Assembly (NCBI GenBank): GCA_020284085.1
Contig: JACEVL010000430.1
Location: 62,001 to 126,000, forward strand
From: Aporrectodea caliginosa
Taxonomy: Eukaryota; Annelida; Clitellata; Crassiclitellata; Lumbricidae
DNA: 64,000 nt
Direction of reading: 5' to 3'
Position numbers and translations under genes: made by a program. Under the pieces are notes generated by a model. That model had not been told where the DNA came from, searched no databases, and saw only the letters and a list, made by a program, of their open reading frames with translations. Below, in pieces: positions 32,155-42,911 of this stretch; within the stretch, counting starts at the first letter, position 1, and every line of letters starts with the position of its first letter.

Positions 32155-33590
32155 GGATTAGGCTATATTATAGGATTTTATCATTGCCACCTACCGAAAC
32201 GAGCTTAGTCTAATTAGCATAACAGAAAAAGTTCACTTCATGAATGACTTCATGGCATTTTTTTGTTTATATTATTAATGCATATAATTATATATAATTA
32301 TCTACTGTATATATTTCCACTTGTGTATTATAGTGTATATATATACATATAATATACACTATGATGCATGTTTAATTAGAAAGACAACTGTTCTTCGTTG
32401 CCATCTGTAATGCCTTTAATTTGCCAATTTGGTGACCCTATTCAAGCGGAACGTTTGTTCCTTCTGGGTCAACCGGTTGTTTCTCAATACCCATGTCAAT
32501 GTTTCATGTCTGTATTTTCTTTTGCTGACTTTGTGGGATTCAATAAACGAAGATTGAATGATTGAATACACACGCACACGCACATAAGCCCAGACCCACA
32601 AACAATAATTATTATCTGATGTGTAAAGGCAGTGAACGCCAAGAGGTCATTAAATAAAATTAAATACGTAGATTTTATATATGTGTGGGTGGTTGTTGGT
32701 GGGTGGGTGTGAGTGCCATGCTAAGCTTGATTAAATTGTTCTGGTTGTTTGTTGATCGCGATCCACACGATCCAATTTCGTTCTTCAGTCGTAATTCCTA
32801 ATTACTCGGAGACGACAGATGTAGGCCAGCGTAGTTAATTCCTTCCTACTTAATTCAAGGTGTCTGCGATGGTGGAGGCGATAATAATATGATCAAGTGG
32901 TGGCCTAGAATTTTGAACCGGTGTGTCTTATTACGCGGGATATCGTTTATCGGGACCAAGATTTTCAATATGTTTGAGCGGTGGGGTACCTGATCGAGTG
33001 TTCTGGGAGGGGATGGAGGCGTAACCCCCACTCGTGACGAGGACTATGAACCTTGCGATGAACAGCTAAATAAGTAAATAAGAAAGAAAGAAATAAGAAA
33101 AATAATAATAACAAATGAGCTAATAAACAAATAAATCAATAGTAAATTAATAACGACTAGATATGTAACAAATACATAAATTGCAAATAATTAAATAACA
33201 AATAATTTGCAAATAAGTAAATAGGTAATAATAAATAAATTACAAATAATTAAATAACAAATAGGCCTAGATAGCAAATAAACAAATAAAAAATAAATCA
33301 GCAACACGAATAACAAGTATATAATGAATGAATAACAATAAATAATAATTTTCATTAAATACTGAAATAAATTACAAATAAATTAATAAATGAAACTCGT
33401 CTGTCTTGGTTTCTTCTGTCCAGCGAGAATGTCTTGTGTACACGTGTCTCAAATCAGAATCTTTCCAAAGACTGGCGGAAATCAAACAGCAGGAAACTGC
33501 GCTATCTGACAGTCAGTGACAGATCCACGCCAATGCCAAACAAAAACAACGAATTAGGTTTCTTTTGAAGACATATTTTTCTCAGTAATT
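32155..33590. other. AT-rich intergenic DNA
   Basis: Contains a (TA)-rich stretch at 32270-32360 and, at 33070-33390, an A/T-rich degenerate tract of AATAAATAAC-type units. No gene feature seen. Confidence 0.55.
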
Positions 33591-33599
33591 CCACTCTTC

Positions 33600-34030
33600 G
33601 TTCTCTCCCTCTTTTCCATCCAAATCCTCCACCACCACCACCCCTCTTCCTCCTCCTTGTTTTCTTTAATTAAGCCTCGCCATGTTCTTCCTCGAATTCC
33701 TTCTGATCGTTATCCTCTTCATCATTTTCATGATCATCCTGTACTCCCACCAGTTCCTCCTCCTACAATTATGCATTTTATTCCTCCTCTTCTTCCTCCA
33801 ATTAGGGCCTACACCCCTTCCTCCTCTTCATTCTTCAATTCTTGACTCGTCGTCCTCGTCTTCCTCCAATTCCTAATCTCCATAGTATGCTTAACCAATA
33901 TCTAGTCTTCCTCCTCCAGTAACCCCCTACTTTCCTTCCTCCTCCAATTCCTCCTCTTGTTTGCCCTCTTCTTCCTCTAATTCTCCTGCTCCTCACCCTA
34001 TTCCTCCCATCCTCCTTCCTCCCTTCAATC
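33600..34030. repeat. Polypyrimidine tract (TTCCTCCTC)
   Basis: C/T-rich sequence with TTCCTCCTC repeats leading into the CpG-rich segment. ORFs across it are Ser/Pro/Leu low complexity. Confidence 0.8.
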
Positions 34031-34039
34031 CAGTCCGTT

Positions 34040-34740
34040 TATTGCCAACTTTAATGGAACGACGTCGGCCACGCGTGGTCATGGACTCACTCGCGAGCGC
34101 CCTCCGGCCAACAACAATCCCCCGCCCGCCTGCGCCTTCGGCCGCCCGCATGACTCATCCACCGATCGGTCGTCTGCCTGCTTGTTGCGCGGGAATCTTC
34201 CTATCGTTGGCGGGAACTCACGCGCAGACGATCGACGCCTAGTGACGTCAGCCACGCGTTTCACGCGTCCGTCTTACTGTCATTATCTCGGCTTTCTCCG
34301 TTATTTTCGTCTGCTCTGTGCAAAATGTCGTCTGCTCGAAACGTCGTCTGCAGCGGATCGTCTGCTTTCGCGCCGTTTCTTCCCGCGTCGTGTACGCCCG
34401 TCGTCGGTCGTCTGCTTTCGTGTCGCGTACACTCGCGGTGTCGTCTGCCTTCGTACATCGCCTGATTTTAAATCGTCTGCCATTAAACATCGTCTGCTTT
34501 TATACATCGTCTGCCATTAAACATCGTCTGCTGCTTATAGGACGCGCGCCTCCTCGTCTTTCCGCTCCACCTCTTCGGGTGTCAGCTATCGGCCGCCGAC
34601 GCGTAACAACGAACGGGTATCGTCGCCCCAGCGAGAGGCCACGACCGGCTGAAGGATTGGCCGCGGGCGGAGCGAGACGGGCCGGCCGAACGAAGGGGTC
34701 TTAGACGCTGGTCGGGGACGGAGACCGAAGCAATCTCGTA
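34040..34740 (+). promoter_or_regulatory. CpG-rich segment with AP-1, E2F-like and CRE motifs
   Basis: CpG-dense DNA in an AT-rich area. AP-1 TGACTCA at 34151-34157; E2F-like TTGCGCGGGAA at 34185-34195 and TTGGCGGGAA at 34207-34216; full CRE palindrome TGACGTCA at 34243-34250. From 34170 to 34530 the motif TCGTCTGC recurs many times at roughly 15-40-bp spacing. It is followed by an ATG exon with a good donor (34740-34824). The motifs are seen directly; promoter function is inferred. Confidence 0.4.
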
Positions 34741-34824
34741 TGTACAATATGACGACCGTTAATTCCATAACGGTGTTAGCGATCGTGTTAACAGTTTGTT
34801 ATCGACTAAAGGACTCGATGACAG
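34740..34824 (+). CDS. Possible first coding exon of an unidentified gene
   Basis: ATG at 34740 opens 28 codons: MYNMTTVNSITVLAIVLTVC then YRLKDSMT, ending GATGACAG before donor GTAAGA. The hydrophobic core ITVLAIVLTVC flanked by polar residues resembles a signal peptide or N-terminal anchor. It lies directly after CpG-rich DNA with promoter-type motifs. No downstream exon was identified, so the gene is not established. Confidence 0.25.
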
Positions 34825-35225
34825 GTAAGACCAACAATAATATGTTAGCAATGTGATTATATTTATGTATGTATGTATCATGTATGTAGCCTATATTCGT
34901 TTATTTCTACAAAACAACAGGAAAAACGCTGTATGTGAACAATAACAGTTGACTACTTATGGTTGGGTTAATTAGTGCATGTTAATTAGTACTGTAGCTG
35001 CTGGCAGTAGTCAATAGCTACTGATACTAATGAAACAGATGCTTCGTTTTTGATTTTCTGTTCAGTCATTTATGTAAAAGGAACTTCAACACTATTATAA
35101 CAGCCACCAGTAAACAGTCAAAAGTCATATTGATTGATGCAGAAGTTCGACTCACAGGGGTTTGATGGACCCACTAAGATTGGGTTAGCATATTTCCATG
35201 TAATAAGCTGCAGGGCAGTAATAAC

Positions 35226-35706
35226 TAGGGTTGCCTGCAGATACATGGATTGCTTAAGGAGCACACAGAAAGCCGGAAAGGAGGACAAAGGAGGACGCAT
35301 TCATGAATGTTTCACTCCGGACTCCAGAGTCAGATCGAGGGTCTCTTAAGTAACCAAGAAACGATGTCACATTGAAAGGCTGTATGAAATCAATTGAGGC
35401 TTTTTATCATAATGTTGCAAATTTGGTATTTATTTAAGCAATAAGATTACGCACGGTATTTCTCTGAGGAAATAAATAAATAAGTTGATTGGACTGTTAG
35501 CCTGGCGGGGGCCCAAGAGGAACTTGGGTACAACATGCGCGTGTAAATTCGATAAAAACTGCCATGAAATAATAGCCAATAGCCCAATACAACAAACATA
35601 CAAAAAGCCGGACATTTTCCAGGTTTTTAGCTGTGCCTGCCAGACAGAGAACATGAGGCCAAAAGGGAGGACATGGCCTCCTTTTGCCGAACGTCTGGCA
35701 ACCCTA
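35226..35706. mobile_element. hAT-type MITE with target duplication GTAATAAC
   Basis: Ends TAGGGTTGCC and GGCAACCCTA, flanked by GTAATAAC at 35218-35225 and 35707-35714. Both arms carry CAAAGGAGGAC / GGAGGACATGGCC-like motifs. Short ORFs only. Confidence 0.92.
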
Positions 35707-36392
35707 GTAATAACAGACATCTACCCAAGGGCGTAAGTTAGCGCCAAAACGTGGTTGTGACAAACACCCTCCTTCCACCCCTTTCCTCTCCCCATCCCTT
35801 CTCCCTTCTTTTCCCTCCTCCCTTCCTCTCCTTCGGAAGTCATTCCCCTATATACACATTCTGTATGCTTTGTCTGCCATTTTAAGGTTACTTGCAGATA
35901 ACAAAGTACATGTTTACATTCTGTTTCTCAACTGTTTAACTCGGGATTCATTGGCATCCAACGAAACGTCAGAACTTTCCAAACAGCACAGGGTTAACAA
36001 GTGGTGGTCACCGGACACCACCGACATTGGTCAGAGCGTAGGCTGTCTCCCATGCTCCTCTGTGTTAGAGAGTTTGCGGATCGCGGTTATCTCCTAATGC
36101 TGGCTTATTTCAGAGATTTAAATCTCGTGCAATAGCACTGTACGGACGCGGAGAATTTAATGGTGCCAATTCAAATGGGCACCGGTCGTGAAGGATCCCA
36201 TCCGACCAACTGATTGAAAAATTAGCAGGGTCGAGGCCATATACGAGGGTCGGTATATCAAAATGTGTACATTTACATTTAACAATTCCATATACCTACC
36301 GCCGCCTGAATTCTGGTTTCTCTGATCTGTCCGAGTTTGACCTGACTTTTCTTGTGGATTGTGATATTTCTTCAACGCGATTTCACTCTAAG

Positions 36393-36461
36393 CTCTCGTG
36401 AATAAGCTGGTGCTCTATCGAGTGGCGCTTTAGAAGTTTGGAGAGAGATTACGATTACGTC
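36393..36461 (+). repeat. Short interspersed repeat, family 3 (CTCGTGAATAAGCTGGTG)
   Basis: Begins CTCGTGAATAAGCTGGTGCT and ends near TTACGATTACG. Related copies at 40975-41045, 47432-47510 and 47817-47890 share the start, a TTAGCGTTT-like middle and CGATTAC at the end. It is probably the tail of a SINE or MITE. Confidence 0.7.
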
Positions 36462-37208
36462 CATCAACTGATGTCTTGACATCATGATAGCGTCGCTATA
36501 GAAGTCATTAGGTTTGATGGAGTGCAAAAATAAAATGTACTTTATGGGTATGTAATACACAAGTGAGATGAAACGAAATTTTTCAAACTTTATACACGAA
36601 GAAATCTGTCTGCAGGAATGGTAGTCGTGCAAATATAATTGTATATCCGGCGTACTATCTTACCCACAGGTGTCGCCACTCCTTCAGTTTTTACATCGCA
36701 TATCAACTGTGACGTTTTACTACTATGCACAGATTGCACACAGAGAATTTTTTACTCTGTAAATGTAATTATTTGTCGATTTTATCTGCATCGATATAAT
36801 ACACCGCAAAGCATTTGTTATGAAAAGTAGACGTCATACTTCCTGACCGCCAGAGGTGCTGTCATGCATTGGCTTTTCATTGCTTGATTGATTGATTGGT
36901 TGGTTGGTTGATTGATTGAATTATTGATTGATTGATTGATTGATTGAACTCGTCACACGACTTTAAATATGGACTTCTGTTTGTTATTGGTCCTTGGCTC
37001 AATATAAAGAATCAAGTTTTTTTCTTAAAGAGGTTAAGGGTGGGTGAATTTGTAATGTCATATCTACATCATATCATTAAAAGCGAGCGATCAGTGATAA
37101 TTATAATCGGTAAGTCATACTCCAGACTATATATTTGCTATATGATATACATAATAATACAGATTTATATATATAAATAAATATATATAATTTTTATATA
37201 TAATACAG

Positions 37209-37210
<2 letters not shown>

Positions 37211-37249
<39 letters not shown>
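37211..37249. repeat. (AT)n microsatellite
   Basis: Uninterrupted AT run, preceded at 37130-37200 by degenerate TATA sequence. Confidence 0.9.
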
Positions 37250-37891
37250 CTGAGATCCGCACGCAGCAACATTATGACTCAGTTCAGCTGGTGCTATATC
37301 CTTGTTTTCCACTGAGGGACTCTGTGTCCTTCGCAGAACAGAGGACGAATCGATCAATGCGTCTCTGTGGCTCATCAGGGTTCGTAAATGTTCACGCCCG
37401 TTGTATTATACGACACTTCAAAGGCCTTGTGCTGTTTTTAGGATTCATTAGCCAATTATTACGTATGGATCATGAAAGTTTATATAGCGCCTGGTAAGCG
37501 CCTCATAAAAGCGCTGTACTTCTGACTATCTAACATCTGGATCTAAAAAAGTGAGTTTTATAATAATTATTATTCTTACTACTATTCTTTACCCCTAGGA
37601 CCTAGGTACATAATTATGATTCCGCAGGATTGCAGAAATTAGGGGAGTGCTTATTATTATTATTATTATCTTTATTATTGTTATTGTTAGTGTGGCATTG
37701 ATTATGAGTATGACTATAATGGAAGATGATGACGATGATTATTATGAGTATGACTTGATGATGATGATGAGGAGGAGGAGGTGGTGGTGGTGGTGGTGGT
37801 GATGATGAGGAGGAGGATGTTACTCGAGCTGTGTACGTTTTCGACTGATTGTCTGGTTTTAATTAATGACTCTAACATCATTTAGAATCGC

Positions 37892-38985
37892 CAGGGTTGG
37901 GTTAATGCCGGTGTCCCGAGATATTCTATCCCCCTAAAGCATATCCCCCCGATGGAATAAACCGGTTTAGAGTATCCGGGGAATAAACCATTCTATCCCC
38001 ATCGTCATACGCATCACGATAGACAAGACGAAAATCCAGTCAAAATCACCAAAAACGAAGTTAATTAATTTCGGGTCGACGTACAAACTAAAGATACTCA
38101 ACTTAAAATATTTTATGTGTACAATAAATCCAAACAGTACGACTTAATACACTTAGAAACCACGAAAAATGCAAACTAAACCGAATACTCCATTTCGCTA
38201 AGGGGGATACTCATGTATGGGGGATATTCTATTTCGTTATACCCACAACAACCTATTATTGCCGGGACGGTGTCAATAACCGGTTATTGCAGGTTGTTGC
38301 CGGTTATTGCCAGTTGTTGCCCGTTTTTTTCCAAAGTAAAGGCAAAACAAATGAAAATCATAGTCATAATAAATATTTTTTGTGAGAAATTAAGACTACT
38401 GTAGTAAATCTATATTTCTCCATAGTATAAATACAGTTAAATTCAACTATAGACTCCTATGAGATGAAGATAAAAAAATTCTGACCTACAGTTCAACTAC
38501 TTCAAAATAAACTGCCATTTGCACTGCAATAGTAATATTTAGGTCAACAGGGGCATTGCATTTTCTATATACTTACCTGATAGTATATAATTTATGAGTA
38601 GAGTTTATAGAAGCCAATTAATTTCTAATTCATAATTACACCATTCGCAATTGACTGTACTTATATAAAACTTGTAAACGACTTTAATCAGGAAGAAATT
38701 ATACTGGCTATTGGAATCAGGTTATTTTATTAGGAAAAACCTGGCTGCTTTAAATCATGATATATTTAAATCAATCTACTCTGTAAAGTAGCAAGCCTTA
38801 TGAAATAAAAAATGAAGCTAACTGTGAAGATTCCATACTTTTTACCACAATAATTAATAGTTTCTATTTTTGCCAAGAGGTTGTTGCCATTTTTGCCAAG
38901 AGGTTGTTGCCGGGACAATTATAGCAATGGCAAAAACCGGTTATAACCGGTGGTTGCACTGGTTGGCAACAACTTGCCAACCCTG
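37892..38985. mobile_element. hAT-type element with target duplication AGAATCGC
   Basis: Ends CAGGGTTGG and CCAACCCTG; AGAATCGC is duplicated at 37884-37891 and 38986-38993. Both sides have GGTTGTTGCCGG-type motifs and CCGGTTATTGC / GGTTATAACCGG repeats. A MITE (37907-38247) is inserted 15 bp inside the left end. No transposase. Confidence 0.93.
37907..38247. mobile_element. MITE (family M1) inserted in a hAT element
   Basis: About 341 bp. Left end GCCGGTGTCCCGAGATATTC; right end GGATATTCTATTTCGTTATA. The interior matches, in inverse orientation, the DNA at 46478-46791 over its full length (for example GGAATAAACCGGTTTAGAGT and CAGTCAAAATCACCAAAAAC). M1 is thus an element present twice here, and this copy lacks the LINE that splits the other. 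Confidence 0.85.
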
Positions 38986-38992
38986 AGAATCG

Positions 38993-39060
38993 CGCAGGGA
39001 GTGCCTCTGAGTAGGAATCTTGCAGGGGCGCTATATAAGTGTTTTAAATAAAAAATGAAT
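38993..39060 (+). repeat. Short interspersed repeat, family 2 tail
   Basis: GGGAGTGCCTCTGAGTAGGA, then CTTGCAGGGGCGCTATATAA and an AATGAATAAATG end. Same family as 11371 and 61531; it abuts the right target duplication of the hAT element. Confidence 0.7.
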
Positions 39061-40029
39061 AAATGATGATGATGATGATGGTGACGACAATCTTGCATGA
39101 GACCGTAAGCCGTAATAACAAATCAGTCCTCAACAAGACGCTTCTTCATCTTCAACGCGACCACCGACTGCGCCTATATAATCGTTTAGACCGCATCGAG
39201 ACTAACCAGCCCAGCCTAACGTTCTTTGACCGTTTCTTAACTGCGCCCGTTACAGCTCCGCGCTTCATTTCACGTGACTTGGCATAAATTCATAATAAGC
39301 ACTGACGGAAGACAGTCCGTCCATTTTACCGTCTGTCCTTCCATTTTACCGTCTGTCTGCCGGTGTCCTTCCTCTGGACTCTGCCCGTTCGTCCAGCCTG
39401 GATAAATCCGCCTTCTGGATGGCTCCCAGGGGACCTCGGAATCTTTCCCTGAGATGAAGTGCTCCCGAGGGAAGGCCCGATGAATAGCCGCTAAATAATT
39501 TGTCCCGTTCGGATACGGCTTCGGACCTGACGCGGCCGTCCATAAATCCGGAACTACGTGCCGAGCGGGAATCCTGGAAACGAGAAGAGTGGGAAGCGAC
39601 GGAGAGGGATGTCGTGGGTGGAAAGGGAAGACGGAAAAGGAGAGTAGTCGTGGAGAGGGAGCGTGGTAAGAGGAACAATCTGGCGGATATTGAGGGTGGA
39701 AAGACTGTTGCCAATGGCGACTGAAAGGGCAGAGGGTTATGGGAATGATAAAGGTTATCGTCGAGATTGGCGGTTGGGGGTGAAGGGGAAACGAATTGAG
39801 AGTCGGAATGTTTGGGTATATATGAACTATAGCAGACGATAGACCAGTGGGAGGAGCGAAATAGATGGGGAGAAAGTGTCTTCAATGGGGTAGAGTTGAA
39901 ATAGATTGGGAGAATGTGTCTTAAATGGGGTAGTCTGAGTGGGTGGGGAAGAGACCAAAGCACAATGTATTGGGAAAATGTATAGCTTCAATGGAATTTA
40001 GACTTAACAGTGGGAGGATGATCTATGGG

Positions 40030-40350
40030 TAGCTTAATGGGCAGGATAAGTAGTGTAATCTATGGGGCATGTTTAGGATAGATAGCAAAATGGTATAGGA
40101 TAATGAATGGAGGAATGGGTAGAATATAGGTAGCATAAGGTATGGGCAGTGAGTGTGATAGGTAGCATAATGGGTAGGTTAGGTATAGCATAATGTATGG
40201 GCAATGAGTGTGATATTTACCATAATGGGTAGGTGAGGTAGCATAATGTATGGGCAATGGGTTGGATAGGTAGCGAAATGGGTGGGATAGATAGCTTAAT
40301 GTATGGGCCAATGGGATAGGTAGCGTAATGGGGTTAGGTTAAGTAGTATA
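40030..40350. repeat. Minisatellite GGTAGCATAATGTATGGGCA
   Basis: About eight imperfect units of 35-40 bp with GGTAGCATAATG(T/G) and GGGCAATG(A/G)GTG. The 205-residue minus-strand ORF upstream (39346-39963) is Ser/Pro/Arg rich and not recognisable. Confidence 0.75.
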
Positions 40351-40974
40351 AAATTACTGTATATGGGATATGTGTGAACCAAAGGGACATAGTCTGGACC
40401 AGAAGAAGAGACCGATAGGCACCAGAGAGATGTACGAGAAAAATGAATTGTCAAAGAAATTAGTATGAGCTGGCGAGGAACCGATAAGCAGCAGTTTTAA
40501 TGTATGCCTTTGATATATAGGCAAGTGTGCCTTTTCCTTTAATGGTTTGTTAACCAGCGGAACAGAAACATCCATTGAAATGTATGTGAAAATGTAACTC
40601 GAGTGGAAGATATTCTGAACCAGTGGAACAGGCAGACCTTTGGGCAGAGGCGAAATGTACGAAAAACAATGTAAATGAACCCTCAATGTCCATAGTGAAA
40701 CATGGGGAGGCGTTCATTTTCTACTCTCAATTCCTCCACCAATACCGCCGCTCACCCGATGCTTATTGCCTCAGGCTCCTCTACACCCCACATACATTCC
40801 ACTGGAAACTGAAGTACCAATTCTTTAAGAATTCCTACTTTAACCCATCCATTCCTTCGTCTTCCTTATTGAAACCCGCCTTAGCAACGCCAGCATCTCC
40901 ATTCTCTGGCCTATCTGGCAACCGGACTCGGATCTCCACTGAACATCTGGCCAACCCCTCTGACTCGACGCAGC

Positions 40975-41045
40975 GCTCGTGAATAAGCTGGTGCCCTGCA
41001 CTTAGCTTTAGAGTAGCGGTTTAAAAATTTGATGTTTACGATTAC
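40975..41045 (+). repeat. Short interspersed repeat, family 3
   Basis: GCTCGTGAATAAGCTGGTGC then CCTGCACTTAGC; ends TTTACGATTAC. See 36393 for the family. Confidence 0.75.
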
Positions 41046-41112
41046 TGCTACTCGTAGACTCTTGAGCCGGTGTCACGAAATAGAGTATCCCCATATATGA
41101 GTATCCCCCTTA

Positions 41113-41497
41113 TCTATCGAGAGACAGACTGGGTTTGGATCTATCTCCACACGACATTTATGATGCGCGCAGAATCTTGAATCGAGATAAGAACCGGTGT
41201 GGGCCACTGATAATTCGCTTCACAACGAAAAAGGCTCGCGACTTGGTCTACCACGCTAAAAAGAGACTCCGAGACTTCAACTCCCCGCATGAAGTGCCTA
41301 TATTTATCAACGAATATCTAACAAAACAGAATGCAACACTTCATGCTTACGCAAGGCGGCTGACCAAGAGGAAAATCATCTTCCAAACGTGGACTGCAGA
41401 AGGAGTCGTCCTTATCAAGCGTTCTGACGATCCGCACATCAAACCCTCCAAGATCACAGACATCTCTGAGCTGACTGCTTTGGAACCAACTCAGTAA
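41113..41497 (+). pseudogene. LINE ORF1 C-terminal fragment
   Basis: Open from the insertion boundary to TAA at 41495-41497, about 127 residues. Contains GPLIIRFTTKKARDLVYHAK, VPIFINEYLTKQNATLHAYA and KIIFQTWTAEGVVLIKRSDD. The pattern (VRF..., R..., V.INE.LT......L...AR, ..W...G.V.V) is that of the nucleic-acid-binding C-terminal domain in ORF1 of many LINEs and in FP-type proteins. The N-terminal coiled coil is missing because of 5' truncation. Confidence 0.75.
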
Positions 41498-41639
41498 TCC
41501 TGAATCCTCCGCTTCTCTACATACTCGTCAAACTTCACGTATCTCTCTCTCAGACTATCCTGAGACAGACTATTTCAATGGTTGACAAACTGATATTCAC
41601 ACCTTCCAAGCTTCCAGGATTACGGCCTAGCAGAACTTC

Positions 41640-42062
41640 CTCCTTAGAAGCTAGTCATTGATCCTATATCCTCTGTGTGGTGCCCTCTCAACTCTGTCTG
41701 GACCGCTGGTAATTCGCTTCACTACAAAAGTGGCTCGTAAACTGATCTACCATGCTAAAAGGATTATACGAGAATTCAACTCTCTTCACTACAAAGTCTC
41801 GTAACCTGGCTCGTAAATTGATCTACAACGCTAAAAGGATAATACGAGAATTCAACTCTCTTCACTACAAAGTCTCGTAACCTGGCTCGTAAACTGATCT
41901 ACCATGCTAAAAGGATAATACGAGAATTCAACTCTCTTCACTACAAAGTCTCGTAACCTGGCTCGTAAACTGATCTACCACGCTGCAAGGATAATACGAG
42001 AATTCAACTCTCTTCACTACAAAGTCTCGTATCCTGGTCAACCACGCCTAAAGGAGTCTGAG
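41640..42062 (+). repeat. 76-bp tandem repeat derived from ORF1
   Basis: GAATTCAAC starts at 41772, 41848, 41924 and 42000, exactly 76 bp apart. Each unit contains CTTCACTACAAAGTCTCGTA, CTGGCTCGTAAA and GCTAAAAGGATAATACGAG. It is a diverged copy of the ORF1 stretch at 41213-41285, so part of ORF1 was duplicated and then amplified. Since 76 is not a multiple of three, the array cannot extend the ORF. Confidence 0.9.
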
Positions 42063-42229
42063 AGACTTCTACTCCCCCCACTGTCTAAGAAAATCAACTT
42101 TTGAATGAGGACTGCTGAAGGAGTCATTTTACTACAGCTGCAGGATCATCTTCTACTGGCAGTTGGGGTCCTGATAAGTATTGTTTTTCTTTGGCCGGAT
42201 TGATTTGCCATAGCCCTAACTTTGCTTGT

Positions 42230-42800
42230 TTCCTTTAGTTTGTTCACTTTAAATTGTTTAACGGTATAATGTAGTAATTTTTCTACAGCGGGTGGAGGTT
42301 TAGAGGTCTGCTGGGAGATGTTCTATTGATTGACTGGCCAGTTTGGTTTAACATGGTCCAAGTTCTGTTTAACATGGTCTAAATTCTGTTTGTTTCCTGT
42401 AGTTTGTTTACTTTATCCAGTTTACTTTATCTTGAGGTTTGTTAGGAGATGTTCTCCTGTCTGGCCAGTTTGGCCTAACATGGCCCAGGTTCAGCCTGTT
42501 TCCTTTAGTTTAGTTACTTTATTTTGTTTAACGGTATAATGTAGGAATTTTTCTACAGAGAGGTCTGCTCAGAGATGTTCTTTTGTATGGTCTGTTTGGT
42601 TTAACATGGTCCAGGTTCTGTCTGTTTCCATTAGTTTGTTTACTTTATCTTGTTTACTTTATTTTTGAGGTCAGCTAAGTGATGTTCATTTGACTGGCCT
42701 GTTTGGTTTAAATAACAAGGTCTAAATTCTGTCTGTTCCCTTTAGTTTGTTTATTTTATTTTTGTTTAACGGTATACTGAGGTATTTTTTTGGTGTTGAG
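42230..42800 (+). repeat. Degenerate tandem repeats before LINE ORF2
   Basis: Four or five imperfect units with GAGATGTTCT, CTGGCCAGTTTGGTTTAACA, TGGTCCAGGTTCTG, TTTCCTTTAGTTTGTTTACT and TTTAACGGTATAATGTAG. It lies between the ORF1 remnant and ORF2. It may be an internal promoter/UTR repeat of the LINE. Confidence 0.8.
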
Positions 42801-42911
42801 TAGGCATCACCATGCATTGAGTGTACCGATCACTAAGATTGGCCTTAGTTTTTTGTGTGACTTGTTGATTGATTATTCTGTTTGACTGTATTATATCAAA
42901 TCATCCAGCTA

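Noticed and set aside
39346..39963. 205-residue minus-strand ORF
   Set aside because: Ser/Pro/Arg/Leu low complexity, no recognisable motif, and no splice or promoter support.
40354..40982. 110-residue (-) and 119-residue (+) ORFs
   Set aside because: Both overlap the same degenerate repeats (ACCAG.GGAACAG, GAAATGTACG) and show no domain.
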